From Actinomadura rubrisoli (GTDB lineage Bacteria > Actinomycetota > Actinomycetes > Streptosporangiales > Streptosporangiaceae): a stretch of DNA of 64,000 bases. The translations under genes and the position numbers were made by a program. Positions 29,079 to 36,341 of the stretch are shown here, piece by piece. The DNA is taken from NCBI RefSeq assembly GCF_004349215.1, contig NZ_SMKU01000003.1, positions 1 to 64,000 on the forward strand, in the 5' to 3' direction. Every line of letters begins with the position of its first letter. Position 1 is the first letter of the stretch. The notes under the pieces are model-generated. The model was not told where the DNA came from. It ran no database searches and worked only from the letters and a program-made list of their open reading frames with translations.

Positions 29079-29768
29079 ATGAACGCCCCAGCGCCGTACG
29101 AGCCGCGGGTTCCGTCCGACGACATGCCGCCGGGACGGGCGGCGCTGAGCGTGACGTGGGCGGCGCTGCCGTTCCTCTCGCTCGGCCTCGCGACCCCGTT
29201 CACGTTCGCGGCGGCGGCCGTGTGGCGCCGCAGCCCGCACCTGATCGTCGCCTCGGTCGCCTATATCGGGATCTTCGCGCCGGTGCTGTTACTGCTGCTC
29301 GACCAGGGCAAGGCGGACGGGCTGGTGCGGATGCAGGGCTTCCTGCTGTCCCTGCTCGCGGTCGTGGGCTGCGGGCACGCGTTCCTGATCCGCCGCCGCG
29401 TCTTCGACCCGGACGGGCTGTCGGGCATCGGCAACGAGACCGTCGTCGAGCGGGTCAGGCGGCAGCGGCTGCTGCGGGAGCGGGCCCGCGAGCTGGCCGC
29501 GTCCGACCCGGGGCTCGCCAAGGAGCTGCGGATCGGCCGTCCCGACCTGCCGCACCAGTACAACGACGGCGGGCTGGTCGACGTCAACCACGCGCCCGCG
29601 AAGGTGCTCACGGTGCTGCCCGGGGTCACCCAGGAGCTGGCGCTGAGGATCGAGCGGGTGCGGGCGGAGACGGGCGGCTTCATGTCCGCCGAGGAGCTGT
29701 CCGTGGTGGCGGGCCTGCCGCCGGCCCTCACCGCCGAGATCGCCGATTACGCCGTCTTCATCCGCTGA
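29079..29768 (+). CDS. Membrane protein with ComEA-like helix-hairpin-helix domain
   Basis: The 229-residue protein has three hydrophobic segments in its first 120 residues and a C-terminal domain (VDVNHAPAKVLTVLPGVTQE onwards) with the N-A-P and LPGV turns of ComEA-type helix-hairpin-helix repeats. That could bind DNA at the membrane. No competence genes are near, so a transport role is not supported. Codon use is host-like. Confidence 0.75.
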   Translation: MNAPAPYEPRVPSDDMPPGRAALSVTWAALPFLSLGLATPFTFAAAAVWRRSPHLIVASVAYIGIFAPVLLLLLDQGKADGLVRMQGFLLSLLAVVGCGHAFLIRRRVFDPDGLSGIGNETVVERVRRQRLLRERARELAASDPGLAKELRIGRPDLPHQYNDGGLVDVNHAPAKVLTVLPGVTQELALRIERVRAETGGFMSAEELSVVAGLPPALTAEIADYAVFIR

Positions 29769-29787
29769 CGGCGGGTATGGGGCGGAC

Positions 29788-30810
29788 GTGGCCGCGAAGA
29801 AGAGGCAGGACGCGAAGCGGGGCGGCGACCGGCTCGCCGAGTACCGGGGCAAGCGCGACCGGGGCAGGACGCCGGAGCCCGTCCCGGACGGGAAGGCCCT
29901 CCCCCACGGCGACGACGACACCTTCGTCGTGCAGGAGCACCACGCGACGAGCCTGCACTGGGACCTTCGGCTCGAACGCGACGGCGTCCTGGTGTCCTGG
30001 GCGGTTCCGAAGGGGCTCCCCTGGAGTCCCGAGACCAACCATCTGGCCGTCCACACCGAGGACCATCCGCTGGAGTACGCCGCCTTCGAGGGCGAGATCC
30101 CGCGCGGCGAGTACGGCGCCGGGAAGATGACCATCTGGGACCGCGGGACCTACGAGACCGAGAAGTGGTCCGAGCGCGAAGTCAAGATCGTCATCCACGG
30201 CTCGCGCGTGTCCGGACGCTACGTGCTGTTCCAGACGCGCGGCAAGAACTGGATGATCCACCGGATGGATCCCCCCGCCGACCCGGAGGCCGAGCCGCTG
30301 CCGGACGCGCTGCGCCCGATGCGCCCGGTGAAGAAGGCGCGGCTGCCGCGCGACCAGGAGGCGTGGGGTTTTGAGTTCGCGTGGGGCGGGCGGCGGCTGC
30401 TCGCCTACGTCGAGGGCGGCCGGACGCGCTTCACCGACGGGCGGGGCCGGCCCGTGGACGGCCCCGGCGGGCTCGGCTCCCGGCTCGGCGGCGCGCTCGG
30501 CTCCCGGCCCGCGGTGCTGGACGGCGAGCTGGCCGTCCTGGAGAACCGCGAGACCTACATGATCTTCGACGTCGCGCACCTGGACGGCCGCCCGCTGCTG
30601 GACGTCCCCTACCGGGAGCGCCGGGAGCGGCTCGACGGGCTGGAGCTGTCAGGGCCGCGGTGGCAGACGGCGCCCTGGTATCCGGGCGCGGGCGACGCGG
30701 TCCGCGAGGCCGCCGCCGAGCAGGGCCTGCCGGGCGTGGTCGCCAAGCGCCTCGACTCCCCCTACGAGCCCGGCGGGTCCTCGGACGCCTGGCGCCTCAT
30801 CCCGTCCTGA
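29788..30810 (+). CDS. LigD-type 3'-phosphoesterase fused to a degenerate ligase-like domain
   Basis: Residues about 40-165 are a LigD phosphoesterase domain: QEHHATSLHWDLRLERDG, AVHTEDHPLEYAAFEG and IPRGEYGAG carry the usual catalytic His and Asp residues. Residues about 195-340 align by pattern to an ATP-dependent ligase adenylation domain, but motif I reads EFAWGGRR where active ligases have E-K-x-DG-x-R; Ala198 replaces the catalytic lysine. Motif III (LDGELAVL) and an altered motif IV (GVVAKR) remain. There is no OB-fold and no polymerase domain. It probably trims 3' ends in non-homologous end joining; ligation is unlikely. Confidence 0.85.
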   Translation: MAAKKRQDAKRGGDRLAEYRGKRDRGRTPEPVPDGKALPHGDDDTFVVQEHHATSLHWDLRLERDGVLVSWAVPKGLPWSPETNHLAVHTEDHPLEYAAFEGEIPRGEYGAGKMTIWDRGTYETEKWSEREVKIVIHGSRVSGRYVLFQTRGKNWMIHRMDPPADPEAEPLPDALRPMRPVKKARLPRDQEAWGFEFAWGGRRLLAYVEGGRTRFTDGRGRPVDGPGGLGSRLGGALGSRPAVLDGELAVLENRETYMIFDVAHLDGRPLLDVPYRERRERLDGLELSGPRWQTAPWYPGAGDAVREAAAEQGLPGVVAKRLDSPYEPGGSSDAWRLIPS

Positions 30811-30879
30811 CGGCCCGTCCAGACCGGACCGTGGAGCGGGCGCGACGTCCCGCGCGGCGCCCGCCCCTCCCCTGGCGCG

Positions 30880-31503
30880 TCAGTAGGCGACCGTGATGCG
30901 GCGGCCCACGGCCTCGTTCTTCTCCAGCTCGTCCACCAGCGCGATCGCGTAGTCCTCGGCGCTGATGCGGCTCTGGCCGGCGGCGTCGGCGAGCACCTGG
31001 TCGCCGCCGACCCGGTACGCGCCGGTGCGCTCGCCGGGCTGGATCTCGGCGGCGGGCGAGATGTAGGTCCAGTCCAGGTCGCCGGCCTCGGCGCGGACGA
31101 GATCCAGCAGGGCGCCCTGCGCGAGCGCCTCGTTCTTGTACAGGTCGGGGAAGTCCGGGGTGTCCACGAGCCGGACGCCCGGCGCGACCTCCAGGCTCCC
31201 GGCGCCGCCGACCACGACCAGCCGCCGGACCCCGGCCCGGCGCAGCCCGTCGAGCACGCCGCGGCCCGCGGCCAGCAGCGGCGGGATCGTCTCCGAGCCG
31301 TCGCGGGGCGGCGCGACGGCCAGCACGACCGCGTCGTGGCCCTCGGCGAGCGCGGCCACGGCGCCGGCGTCGCCCGCCTCGGCCTTCGCGGTGCCGCCGG
31401 TCCCCCGGCGGGTGACGCCGGTGACCTCGTGGCCGCGGCGGCGCGCCTCGTCCGCCACCCGCTGCCCGATCATCCCCGTCGCGCCGATCAGCAGGATCCT
31501 CAT
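30880..31503 (-). CDS. NAD(P)-binding NmrA/SDR-like oxidoreductase
   Basis: The 207-residue Rossmann protein starts MRILLIGATGMIGQRV, with a GxxGxxG motif, and has VVVGGAGSLEV and a YISPAAEIQPGERTG block typical of small NAD(P)H-binding SDRs. In many actinobacteria such genes are divergent from an HxlR-type repressor. Here the divergent position is taken by a phage integrase, but the operator-like palindromes remain upstream of the start. Confidence 0.85.
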   Translation of the reverse strand: MRILLIGATGMIGQRVADEARRRGHEVTGVTRRGTGGTAKAEAGDAGAVAALAEGHDAVVLAVAPPRDGSETIPPLLAAGRGVLDGLRRAGVRRLVVVGGAGSLEVAPGVRLVDTPDFPDLYKNEALAQGALLDLVRAEAGDLDWTYISPAAEIQPGERTGAYRVGGDQVLADAAGQSRISAEDYAIALVDELEKNEAVGRRITVAY

Positions 31504-31545
31504 CGCAGACTCCTCAAAGCTCGTCGAACGTCGTCGCGGCCGAAA

Positions 31546-31596
31546 GTATCCATCGGATACCGGTTACTTCAACGCACAACCAGTACCGATGGATAG
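31546..31596. promoter_or_regulatory. Operator-like palindromes upstream of the oxidoreductase
   Basis: GTATCC-ATC-GGATAC (31546-31560) is a perfect 6-bp inverted repeat. It is also the left arm of a larger repeat in which TATCCATCGG (31547-31556) matches the complement of CCGATGGATA (31586-31595), with pairing continuing inward. Paired sites of this kind fit HxlR-type repressors that control divergent oxidoreductases. The repressor gene itself is absent from the window. Confidence 0.5.
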
Positions 31597-31687
31597 CGCC
31601 TGGTCAGATGCTGTACAGTCAAGCTCTGATGTCCCGCCATGGACATCGTCACCAACTGGCTACCCCCCGTACCCAAAGGAGCCCCTC

Positions 31688-32962
31688 ATGCCCATGGTCG
31701 GAACGATCTCCTCCTACGAGACCAACGACGGACCCCGTTGGCGCTTCCGAGGGCCTATGCGCGAGGACCCAATCACAGGCCGCAAGGGTCGTCACACCGT
31801 GAATGGACTTCTCTCATACGAGGAGGCTTACCAAGCCGAGATCCAATACAACGCAAAAATTGGGCTGCTAACGGTAGACACAGCAGCTACTTTGGAAGAG
31901 GTCATCCAGCTTCGTATGGCTGAGACCTCAATCGCACACAATACCGTCGCCTCCTACATGGCCAAGATTCGCAGGCTTCCCGAGTGGTTGATGAAGAAGC
32001 CTCTAGCCGAGATCGACAAAGGCCACATCGAAACCATGCTCAAAGACATAATGGAGCGTCGTATCAAGCACGGCGCCGAACCCTACAAACTTTCCTATAT
32101 GAACAACCTCCTCAGCCTGGTCTCAGGAACGTTCGAGTACGCAATGCAGAAGCGCGTACCGGTAGGCAACCCTTGCACTCAGGTTTCCCCCAAGAAGGTT
32201 CTCGCCCAGTACTTCAAAACCGAAGGAGAAGACTGGAAGTCTCAACGCCGCGAGAGGGGCCCTGCTTCCGCGAATTCGTGGGAACAACGATCCATTGACA
32301 AGGCCGTGGGACAAGGCCCAGTCATGTCCAAAGACAACCTCCTGCGGGTGCAAGAGGACTTCTCGTACCCGTATCAAGGCTATCTATTGACAACCTTCCT
32401 CCAGGCCACCAGGCGGGGGGAATCACTCGGGCTGACGTGGGACCGTACCGACTTGGAAGACGGCTACGACGTCGCTCTGATTCAGGACACAATCACTGTC
32501 AGCTCGGGCAAGATCCACATCACGCCGGTACCTAAAAACGGCCAAGCTCGGGAAACTCTGCTCGATCCCCTAACGGTGGAAGTTCTAGAAATTCAGAGAG
32601 ACCTACAGAACAAGATCAAAGAAGAGTACCCAAACTGGAAGGATGGTTGGGTCTTCACAGCTCTCTACCACCCGAACGCCAAGGGCTGGTACCCGGGCAA
32701 GTACATCCGCCCAGATTCACTCCTCAGCACCTTCCAGGAGTGGGCCAGGCGCAGACGCGTCGCCAACGACGGTATTCGGGTACTCCGACGCACATGGGCG
32801 AACATCGCGGCTAACGTACTCGGCATCCCCCCTTACGTGATCATGCGTGTCCTGGGGCACACGGGCGAGACGGTTACCACCGAGCACTACACGACCGCGA
32901 CGGACGAACAGGTTCGGGACGCAATCGCAGCCGTGCGGGATCATGTGTTCGGCCCCCTGTAG
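31688..32962 (+). CDS. int: Phage tyrosine recombinase (integrase)
   Basis: The 424-residue protein has an N-terminal arm-binding region, a core-binding domain (about 60-150) and a C-terminal catalytic domain. It has the first Arg in ATRRGESLGLTW, then RVLRRTWAN, LGHTGETV and the nucleophile Tyr in EHYTTAT. The usual His of the H-x-x-R box is Arg here. The ATG at 31688 follows AAAGGAG. The frame continues open upstream into the junction but has no better start. It integrates and excises the prophage. Confidence 0.93.
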   Translation: MPMVGTISSYETNDGPRWRFRGPMREDPITGRKGRHTVNGLLSYEEAYQAEIQYNAKIGLLTVDTAATLEEVIQLRMAETSIAHNTVASYMAKIRRLPEWLMKKPLAEIDKGHIETMLKDIMERRIKHGAEPYKLSYMNNLLSLVSGTFEYAMQKRVPVGNPCTQVSPKKVLAQYFKTEGEDWKSQRRERGPASANSWEQRSIDKAVGQGPVMSKDNLLRVQEDFSYPYQGYLLTTFLQATRRGESLGLTWDRTDLEDGYDVALIQDTITVSSGKIHITPVPKNGQARETLLDPLTVEVLEIQRDLQNKIKEEYPNWKDGWVFTALYHPNAKGWYPGKYIRPDSLLSTFQEWARRRRVANDGIRVLRRTWANIAANVLGIPPYVIMRVLGHTGETVTTEHYTTATDEQVRDAIAAVRDHVFGPL

Positions 32963-32991
32963 ACGCACTCGGCCCTCAGGGGGTACTCTGC

Positions 32992-33020
32992 CAGCGGCGG
33001 GGTGCCCCCTCGCTGTTTTT
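32992..33020 (+). terminator. Rho-independent terminator after integrase
   Basis: CAGCG (32992-32996) and CGCTG (33011-33015) enclose an inner GGGG/CCCC stem and are followed by five T residues at 33016-33020, shortly after the integrase stop. Confidence 0.7.
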
Positions 33021-33051
33021 GGTTGCCCAACTTCGATTTTGAGAGACGATC

Positions 33052-33276
33052 TTGAAAATCACGGTCACCTCAACGAAGCCCACCAACACCCCAGGTGTGA
33101 TCGTTCACCAGCTCTCCAACGGCATGTTCGTCAGGGAAGATCCCCGCAAGGGCAGCTACCACTTCAAGCTCTACACACCTGGACAGGCCAAGGAGCATGA
33201 TCCGAAGCTGCTCGGCAGCGCCAGCACGAAGCGGAAGATTCTCAAGATGGCCGAGAGGCTCTCAAGCGGCCCCTGA
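33052..33276 (+). CDS. Small hypothetical phage protein (74 aa)
   Basis: A TTG start at 33052 with GAGAG upstream opens a 74-residue basic protein that begins MKITVTSTKPTNTPGVIVH. No family is recognised. It is flanked by strong terminators on both sides (32992-33020 and 33311-33345), so it is likely a monocistronic transcript. Confidence 0.5.
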   Translation: MKITVTSTKPTNTPGVIVHQLSNGMFVREDPRKGSYHFKLYTPGQAKEHDPKLLGSASTKRKILKMAERLSSGP

Positions 33277-33310
33277 GGGCCTGTGAAGTCTAACCCGAGC
33301 CCAGGACATA

Positions 33311-33345
33311 CCGAAGGCCCCCGAGAGTCTCTCGGGGGCCTTCGG
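33311..33345. terminator. Long perfect hairpin terminator
   Basis: A 17-bp perfect stem (CCGAAGGCCCCCGAGAG with its complement) has a single unpaired T at its centre and is followed by a T/C-rich tract. It ends the 33052-33276 transcript and could work in both directions. Confidence 0.75.
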
Positions 33346-33730
33346 CTTCTTCCCGGTTTCCTACCACCAAACAGACGAAACGGACGAACTCACCTACCGG
33401 ACGGCCGTCGCTACTACGGCCACTCCTGTCCGGCACGGAAGACTCTAGCAGACGAGTGACGTAGATCACACAGCCTGTCAGGTCCGGACTCCTTGAGAGG
33501 GATGCCCTCTTATATTAATGAGGGTAGGGGAATACCCCTACCCAATACGTTAAGTGCTTACATTACTACTTCTAGTAACAGATAAGCTACTAGAATAAAG
33601 TAATGACTATTAGGGGTTGCCAACTCAGAGGCAACCCCATATTACAGTGGGTAAGTAGTTATAGGGGTTATTTGTCTCTACCGGACTACTGTTAGCGACC
33701 GTGGGCGGGCATCGGTCGCATTCTCCTAAC
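33346..33730. other. Gene-free, AT-rich, hairpin-rich phage region
   Basis: Nearly 400 bp hold no credible gene. From 33,500 the sequence becomes markedly AT-rich and carries stacked inverted repeats: GGGTAGGGG-AATA-CCCCTACCC (33522-33543); a long imperfect stem from CATTACT (33561) to AGTAATG (33599-33605) that includes TTCTAGTA/TACTAGAA; and GGGGTTGCC with GGCAACCCC (33613-33638). It could be a regulatory region, a structured RNA or a replication site. I cannot decide from sequence. Confidence 0.5.
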
Positions 33731-33758
33731 GCCCCCGGACCATCAACAGTCCGGGGGC
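33731..33758 (-). terminator. Hairpin terminator
   Basis: GCCCCCGGAC (33731-33740) pairs perfectly with GTCCGGGGGC (33749-33758) around an 8-nt loop, just downstream of the minus-strand gene that ends at 33768. Confidence 0.7.
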
Positions 33759-33767
33759 TTAGCGCTT

Positions 33768-33959
33768 CTAGTAAAGCCTCACTTCATTGGTGTTTCGATC
33801 AACCTCACCGACCACTTCAGCTTCCACCGAGGTCCTCTCAATCTTCTCCATAAGCCTGCGGACCATCTCCGCTGTTTCCGGTTCAGTTGGAAAACTCCGG
33901 ACGATGAGCTTTCCGGCTTCCACAGTCATCACCGTGACTTGTCCATGAATTTCTGCCAT
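33768..33959 (-). CDS. Small hypothetical phage protein (63 aa)
   Basis: This is a short acidic/basic mixed protein, beginning MAEIHGQVTVMTVEAGKLIV, with a helix rich in Glu and Arg. No recognisable domain or good ribosome-binding site is seen. Its 3' side has a strong terminator. It is divergent from the HNH gene. Confidence 0.45.
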   Translation of the reverse strand: MAEIHGQVTVMTVEAGKLIVRSFPTEPETAEMVRRLMEKIERTSVEAEVVGEVDRNTNEVRLY

Positions 33960-33988
33960 ACGGTAAGACTAACACGCCAGGAGGACAG

Positions 33989-34321
33989 ATGCCGAAGGCG
34001 CACAAGATCTGTTCTCAGTCACGGTGTCTGGAAGTTGCCTCGGACGGCCGAGGCAAGTGCAAAGCCCACGGCCGGAAGCCGTGGGCTAACACATCAGCTA
34101 GGAACTTGAATCGTCCGAAGGACTGGAACTCCCGCAAGCGATTCGTACGCCAGCGGGACAAGGTTTGTCAGATGTGCGGAGAGACAGAACATCTCGACGT
34201 TGACCACAAGATCCCGGTAGCCGCCGGGGGCGGCTGGGACTACGGCAACCTGTGGTTGCTCTGTGACGCTTGTCACCGCCAAAAGACGTTCAGGCATGTG
34301 GCACGGCATCGTCAGGGATAG
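33989..34321 (+). CDS. HNH endonuclease
   Basis: The 110-residue protein has two zinc-knuckle CxxC pairs (CQMC and CDAC) around the HNH core DVDHKIPVAAGGGWDYGNLWLLC. The ATG is preceded by AGGAGGACAG. HNH proteins next to terminase genes are known to assist cos cleavage and DNA packaging in siphoviruses. The terminase genes begin 1.3 kb downstream. Confidence 0.9.
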   Translation: MPKAHKICSQSRCLEVASDGRGKCKAHGRKPWANTSARNLNRPKDWNSRKRFVRQRDKVCQMCGETEHLDVDHKIPVAAGGGWDYGNLWLLCDACHRQKTFRHVARHRQG

Positions 34322-34568
34322 CGTTCCTTATCTGCCTCCGCTGCACCTCTCTTGGGATCTTCCTTATGAAGTCCTCAAAAGTCTGCCCCTCGGGCAGATC
34401 AGCCATTGCTTGCACAGGTCGGGAACACACCCAACAACGCCAATCGAAATTGTGGTAGTCCCTCGTCCCATCGTCTTCCAGGCGATCACCCTCTTCCGAC
34501 ATGTCCAGGGTCACGCAGTGGATGTGGCCACAGGGCTCGGCAAGGAAGACTTGAAAGTACTCAGCCAT
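34290..34568 (-). CDS. Small Cys/His-rich phage protein (92 aa)
   Basis: The protein has EPCGHIHC near the N-terminus and WRCWVC in the middle, a spacing suited to one zinc ion. It overlaps the convergent HNH 3' end by 32 bp and the upstream minus gene by 8 bp. Function unknown. Confidence 0.55.
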   Translation of the reverse strand: MAEYFQVFLAEPCGHIHCVTLDMSEEGDRLEDDGTRDYHNFDWRCWVCSRPVQAMADLPEGQTFEDFIRKIPREVQRRQIRNAIPDDAVPHA

Positions 34569-34800
34569 AGTTGTGATCCTCCCACCCCTGAACCACCTCG
34601 GAGGTCTTCAAGCCTGGTTCTGTCGAGTAATCGGCCGCTCGACGTGACTCCTCAAGCTCGTCAAGCTTGTGGGGGTTTAGCTTGACCGCCTCGGACATAA
34701 TTCGATGGTAGCGCGGCTCACCTTCAAGCCGCGCGAGTCGTTCCAGGTTCCGCCTTTCCAGGCTGGCCCGGCTCCGCCGTATGGCTTCTTCCTTATCCAT
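34561..34800 (-). CDS. Small charged helical phage protein (79 aa)
   Basis: This is an Arg/Glu-rich, probably coiled-coil protein, overlapping the next minus-strand gene by 8 bp, so probably translationally coupled. No family is recognised. Confidence 0.55.
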   Translation of the reverse strand: MDKEEAIRRSRASLERRNLERLARLEGEPRYHRIMSEAVKLNPHKLDELEESRRAADYSTEPGLKTSEVVQGWEDHNYG

Positions 34801-34845
34801 GCCGTCGACAATACCACAAGATCAATGACCATTAATAAGGCACAC

Positions 34846-34904
34846 ACACCAGTAGCTTAATGGCAAAGCGTCCGCTTTGGGAGCGTCCATCACCTGATGA
34901 ACCA
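34846..34904 (+). tRNA. tRNA-Pro(UGG)-like sequence lacking a T-arm
   Basis: The sequence has a tRNA layout: a 7-nt acceptor strand (34846-34852), T8-A9, a D-arm GCTT/AAGC, an anticodon arm with loop TTTGGGA (anticodon TGG) and a 3' acceptor strand ending in ACCA at 34901-34904. Five of seven acceptor pairs form. The T-arm is missing: only about eight bases lie between the anticodon arm and the acceptor. The lower anticodon stem is mismatched. It may be a decayed tRNA or a deliberate minimal one. A 50-nt hairpin (34903-34952) follows immediately. Confidence 0.4.
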
Positions 34905-34981
34905 ACACACGGATTTCGCCGCGATGATGCTGACAGGCGACTCCATGTGTTGACCATATCACCCTGGCCGAAGTGAGTACT

Positions 34982-35182
34982 TCAGGTGCCCGACTTGTAG
35001 ACGCGGCTCTCTACGATACTTTGAAGCTTTTTGATCTGATCGCGGTCGTAGCCTTCTTCCAGCATGGCTTGCCACACAATGCGGAGTGCTGCTCCGGCGA
35101 TGGCTTGCTGCGCGATTTCCACCGCAGCGGAGAGGCGATTCTGCTCGTACTCACGCCTCATCTTGGCGTTCTTCTCGTCCAT
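34982..35182 (-). CDS. Small helical phage protein (66 aa)
   Basis: This is a Glu/Lys/Arg/Ala-rich helical protein, beginning MDEKNAKMRREYEQNRLSAA, without a recognised domain. The ribosome-binding site is weak. It lies between the two tRNA-like sequences. Confidence 0.5.
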   Translation of the reverse strand: MDEKNAKMRREYEQNRLSAAVEIAQQAIAGAALRIVWQAMLEEGYDRDQIKKLQSIVESRVYKSGT

Positions 35183-35240
35183 GAGGCGAAGCTAGCACAT
35201 AGGCATCCGATAGAGAAGAAGCATCGCGGTTTCTCCCCCA

Positions 35241-35316
35241 TGGCCCTTAGCTCAATTGCGAAGAGCGTTGCGGTTATACACGTCGCGGTATCCGGGTTCG
35301 AGTCCCGGAGGGCCAA
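35241..35316 (+). tRNA. tRNA-Val(UAC)-like gene with an atypical anticodon arm
   Basis: The 7-bp acceptor (TGGCCCT/AGGGCCA), T8-A9, a 4-bp D-stem (GCTC/GAGC) and a 5-bp T-arm (CCGGG-TTCGAGT-CCCGG) are all canonical. The anticodon arm is not: the best fold is GCGGT-TATACAC-GTCGC, with two G-T pairs, A instead of the universal U at position 33, and three bases rather than one before the stem. The loop resembles the valine loop with anticodon TAC. A terminator follows at once. It could be functional, decayed or specialised. Confidence 0.6.
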
Positions 35317-35320
35317 CAAA

Positions 35321-35354
35321 AGAGCCCCACAGGCGATCAACCCTGTGGGGCTCT
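35321..35354. terminator. Terminator after the tRNA-like gene
   Basis: A 13-bp perfect stem (AGAGCCCCACAGG and its complement) with an 8-nt loop starts five bases after the tRNA-like 3' end. Confidence 0.75.
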
Positions 35355-35427
35355 ACTCCGACGCCAAGCCGGGTCCGGCATGGCGTTACAGCGCTCTGAG
35401 TTGTCGTCTGCTCTTGCGCAAAGCTAC

Positions 35428-35616
35428 CTAGAGTCCCTCAGAGGGAGCGCTAGAAACTCCAGCAGGCTTGGAGCCCTGCTCTAGCTCCAGCCGATGGATC
35501 TCCGTCTTCAGGTTCTCGATCTTTATCTCATTGACACACCGTGTGTACCTGACCTCTGCAAGCTCATGGAGCTTGCTCCTAAGCGTCTTCAGCAGATTCC
35601 GAGTCATCTCGTCCAC
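35428..35616 (-). CDS. Small coiled-coil-like phage protein (62 aa)
   Basis: A GTG start at 35616 gives a helical protein with heptad-like Leu/Ile spacing, beginning MDEMTRNLLKTLRSKLHELA. No family is recognised. It is divergent from terS. Confidence 0.5.
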   Translation of the reverse strand: MDEMTRNLLKTLRSKLHELAEVRYTRCVNEIKIENLKTEIHRLELEQGSKPAGVSSAPSEGL

Positions 35617-35644
35617 AACTCAACTCTAACAGAGAGGGGTGGCC

Positions 35645-36073
35645 ATGGCAGGCCGAGGACCGACACCTAAACCAAACGCAATGCGACGCAACAAGCAGCC
35701 CAAGGCCGAGCTGACCTCTGATGCTGAGATCAAGGCGCCCAAGCTCTACAAGAGAGCTAGCTACTGCGCAGCGACACAACGATGGTGGGACACGTGGGCC
35801 AGCTCGCCGCAGGCCGAGGTGTTCATGGCGACCGATTGGGAGCGTCTCCAGCAGCTCGCCGTGATTGTCGAGCAGTACTGGCAGACGGGCGACAAGAACC
35901 TCATGGCTGAGATCCGCCTCAACGAGGAGAGGCTAGGAGCCACCGTGCGGGATCGCCAGAGCCTCCGCATGTCCTACAAGGAGTCAGACACGAAGAAGGC
36001 CGAGAGGCCGTCTGACAGCCCCTCAGCCCTCCCCGAGAACGTCACTCGCCTGCGTGATGCCTTCGGGACCTAA
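35645..36073 (+). CDS. terS: Terminase small subunit
   Basis: The 142-residue protein has the actinophage TerS pattern: a basic N-terminus (GRGPTPKPNAMRRNKQPKAE), an ATQRWWDTWASSPQAEVF helix and a C-terminal LPENVTRLRDAFG tail that usually docks on TerL. It recognises phage DNA and loads the large subunit. The ATG 35645 follows GAGAGGGG; GTG 35639 is also possible. A second, decayed copy of its tail lies 220 bp downstream. Confidence 0.85.
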   Translation: MAGRGPTPKPNAMRRNKQPKAELTSDAEIKAPKLYKRASYCAATQRWWDTWASSPQAEVFMATDWERLQQLAVIVEQYWQTGDKNLMAEIRLNEERLGATVRDRQSLRMSYKESDTKKAERPSDSPSALPENVTRLRDAFGT

Positions 36074-36234
36074 TTGAGCTTAGTTAGCTTGGCCGTAACC
36101 ACTGCCCACAGCGCAAGCGTGGTCGATGACGCTGGCAGCAGGATGACAAGGCTTCCTCGCAGAAAGCCTACGATGCTGACGGCGATCAGCGCCACGACCA
36201 GGGCGAGAATAGGTAGGTAGAACTTTAGGATCAT
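36070..36234 (-). CDS. Small membrane protein (54 aa)
   Basis: An ATG at 36234 follows a very good AGGAG six bases upstream. The 54-residue product is mainly two hydrophobic stretches (FYLPILALVVALIAVSIVGF and LVILLPASSTTLALWAVV) with a short basic loop, so it is a membrane protein. It overlaps the terS stop by four bases on the opposite strand. It may be a moron such as a superinfection-exclusion protein; that is inference. Confidence 0.6.
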   Translation of the reverse strand: MILKFYLPILALVVALIAVSIVGFLRGSLVILLPASSTTLALWAVVTAKLTKLN

Positions 36235-36293
36235 CAGGGCTCCTGTGATCGACGTTTGAACTAAAGCCTACACCCCCTCTCGCATGCCTGACA

Positions 36294-36341
36294 GCCCTCC
36301 CCGAGAACGTCACCCGGCTGCGGGATGCATTCGAGGCGTGA
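36294..36341 (+). pseudogene. Orphan terS 3' end
   Basis: A 16-codon fragment encodes ALPENVTRLRDAFEA and a stop, almost the same as the C-terminus of TerS (SALPENVTRLRDAFGT) but with several synonymous changes. It has no upstream part. It is best read as a recombination scar that marks the edge of inserted material after terS. Confidence 0.65.

Noticed and set aside
36080..36313. 77-codon minus-strand ORF in the terS-terL gap
   Set aside because: It overlaps a better 54-codon frame (36070-36234) with a strong ribosome-binding site and a clear membrane pattern. The longer ORF has shadow-like composition.
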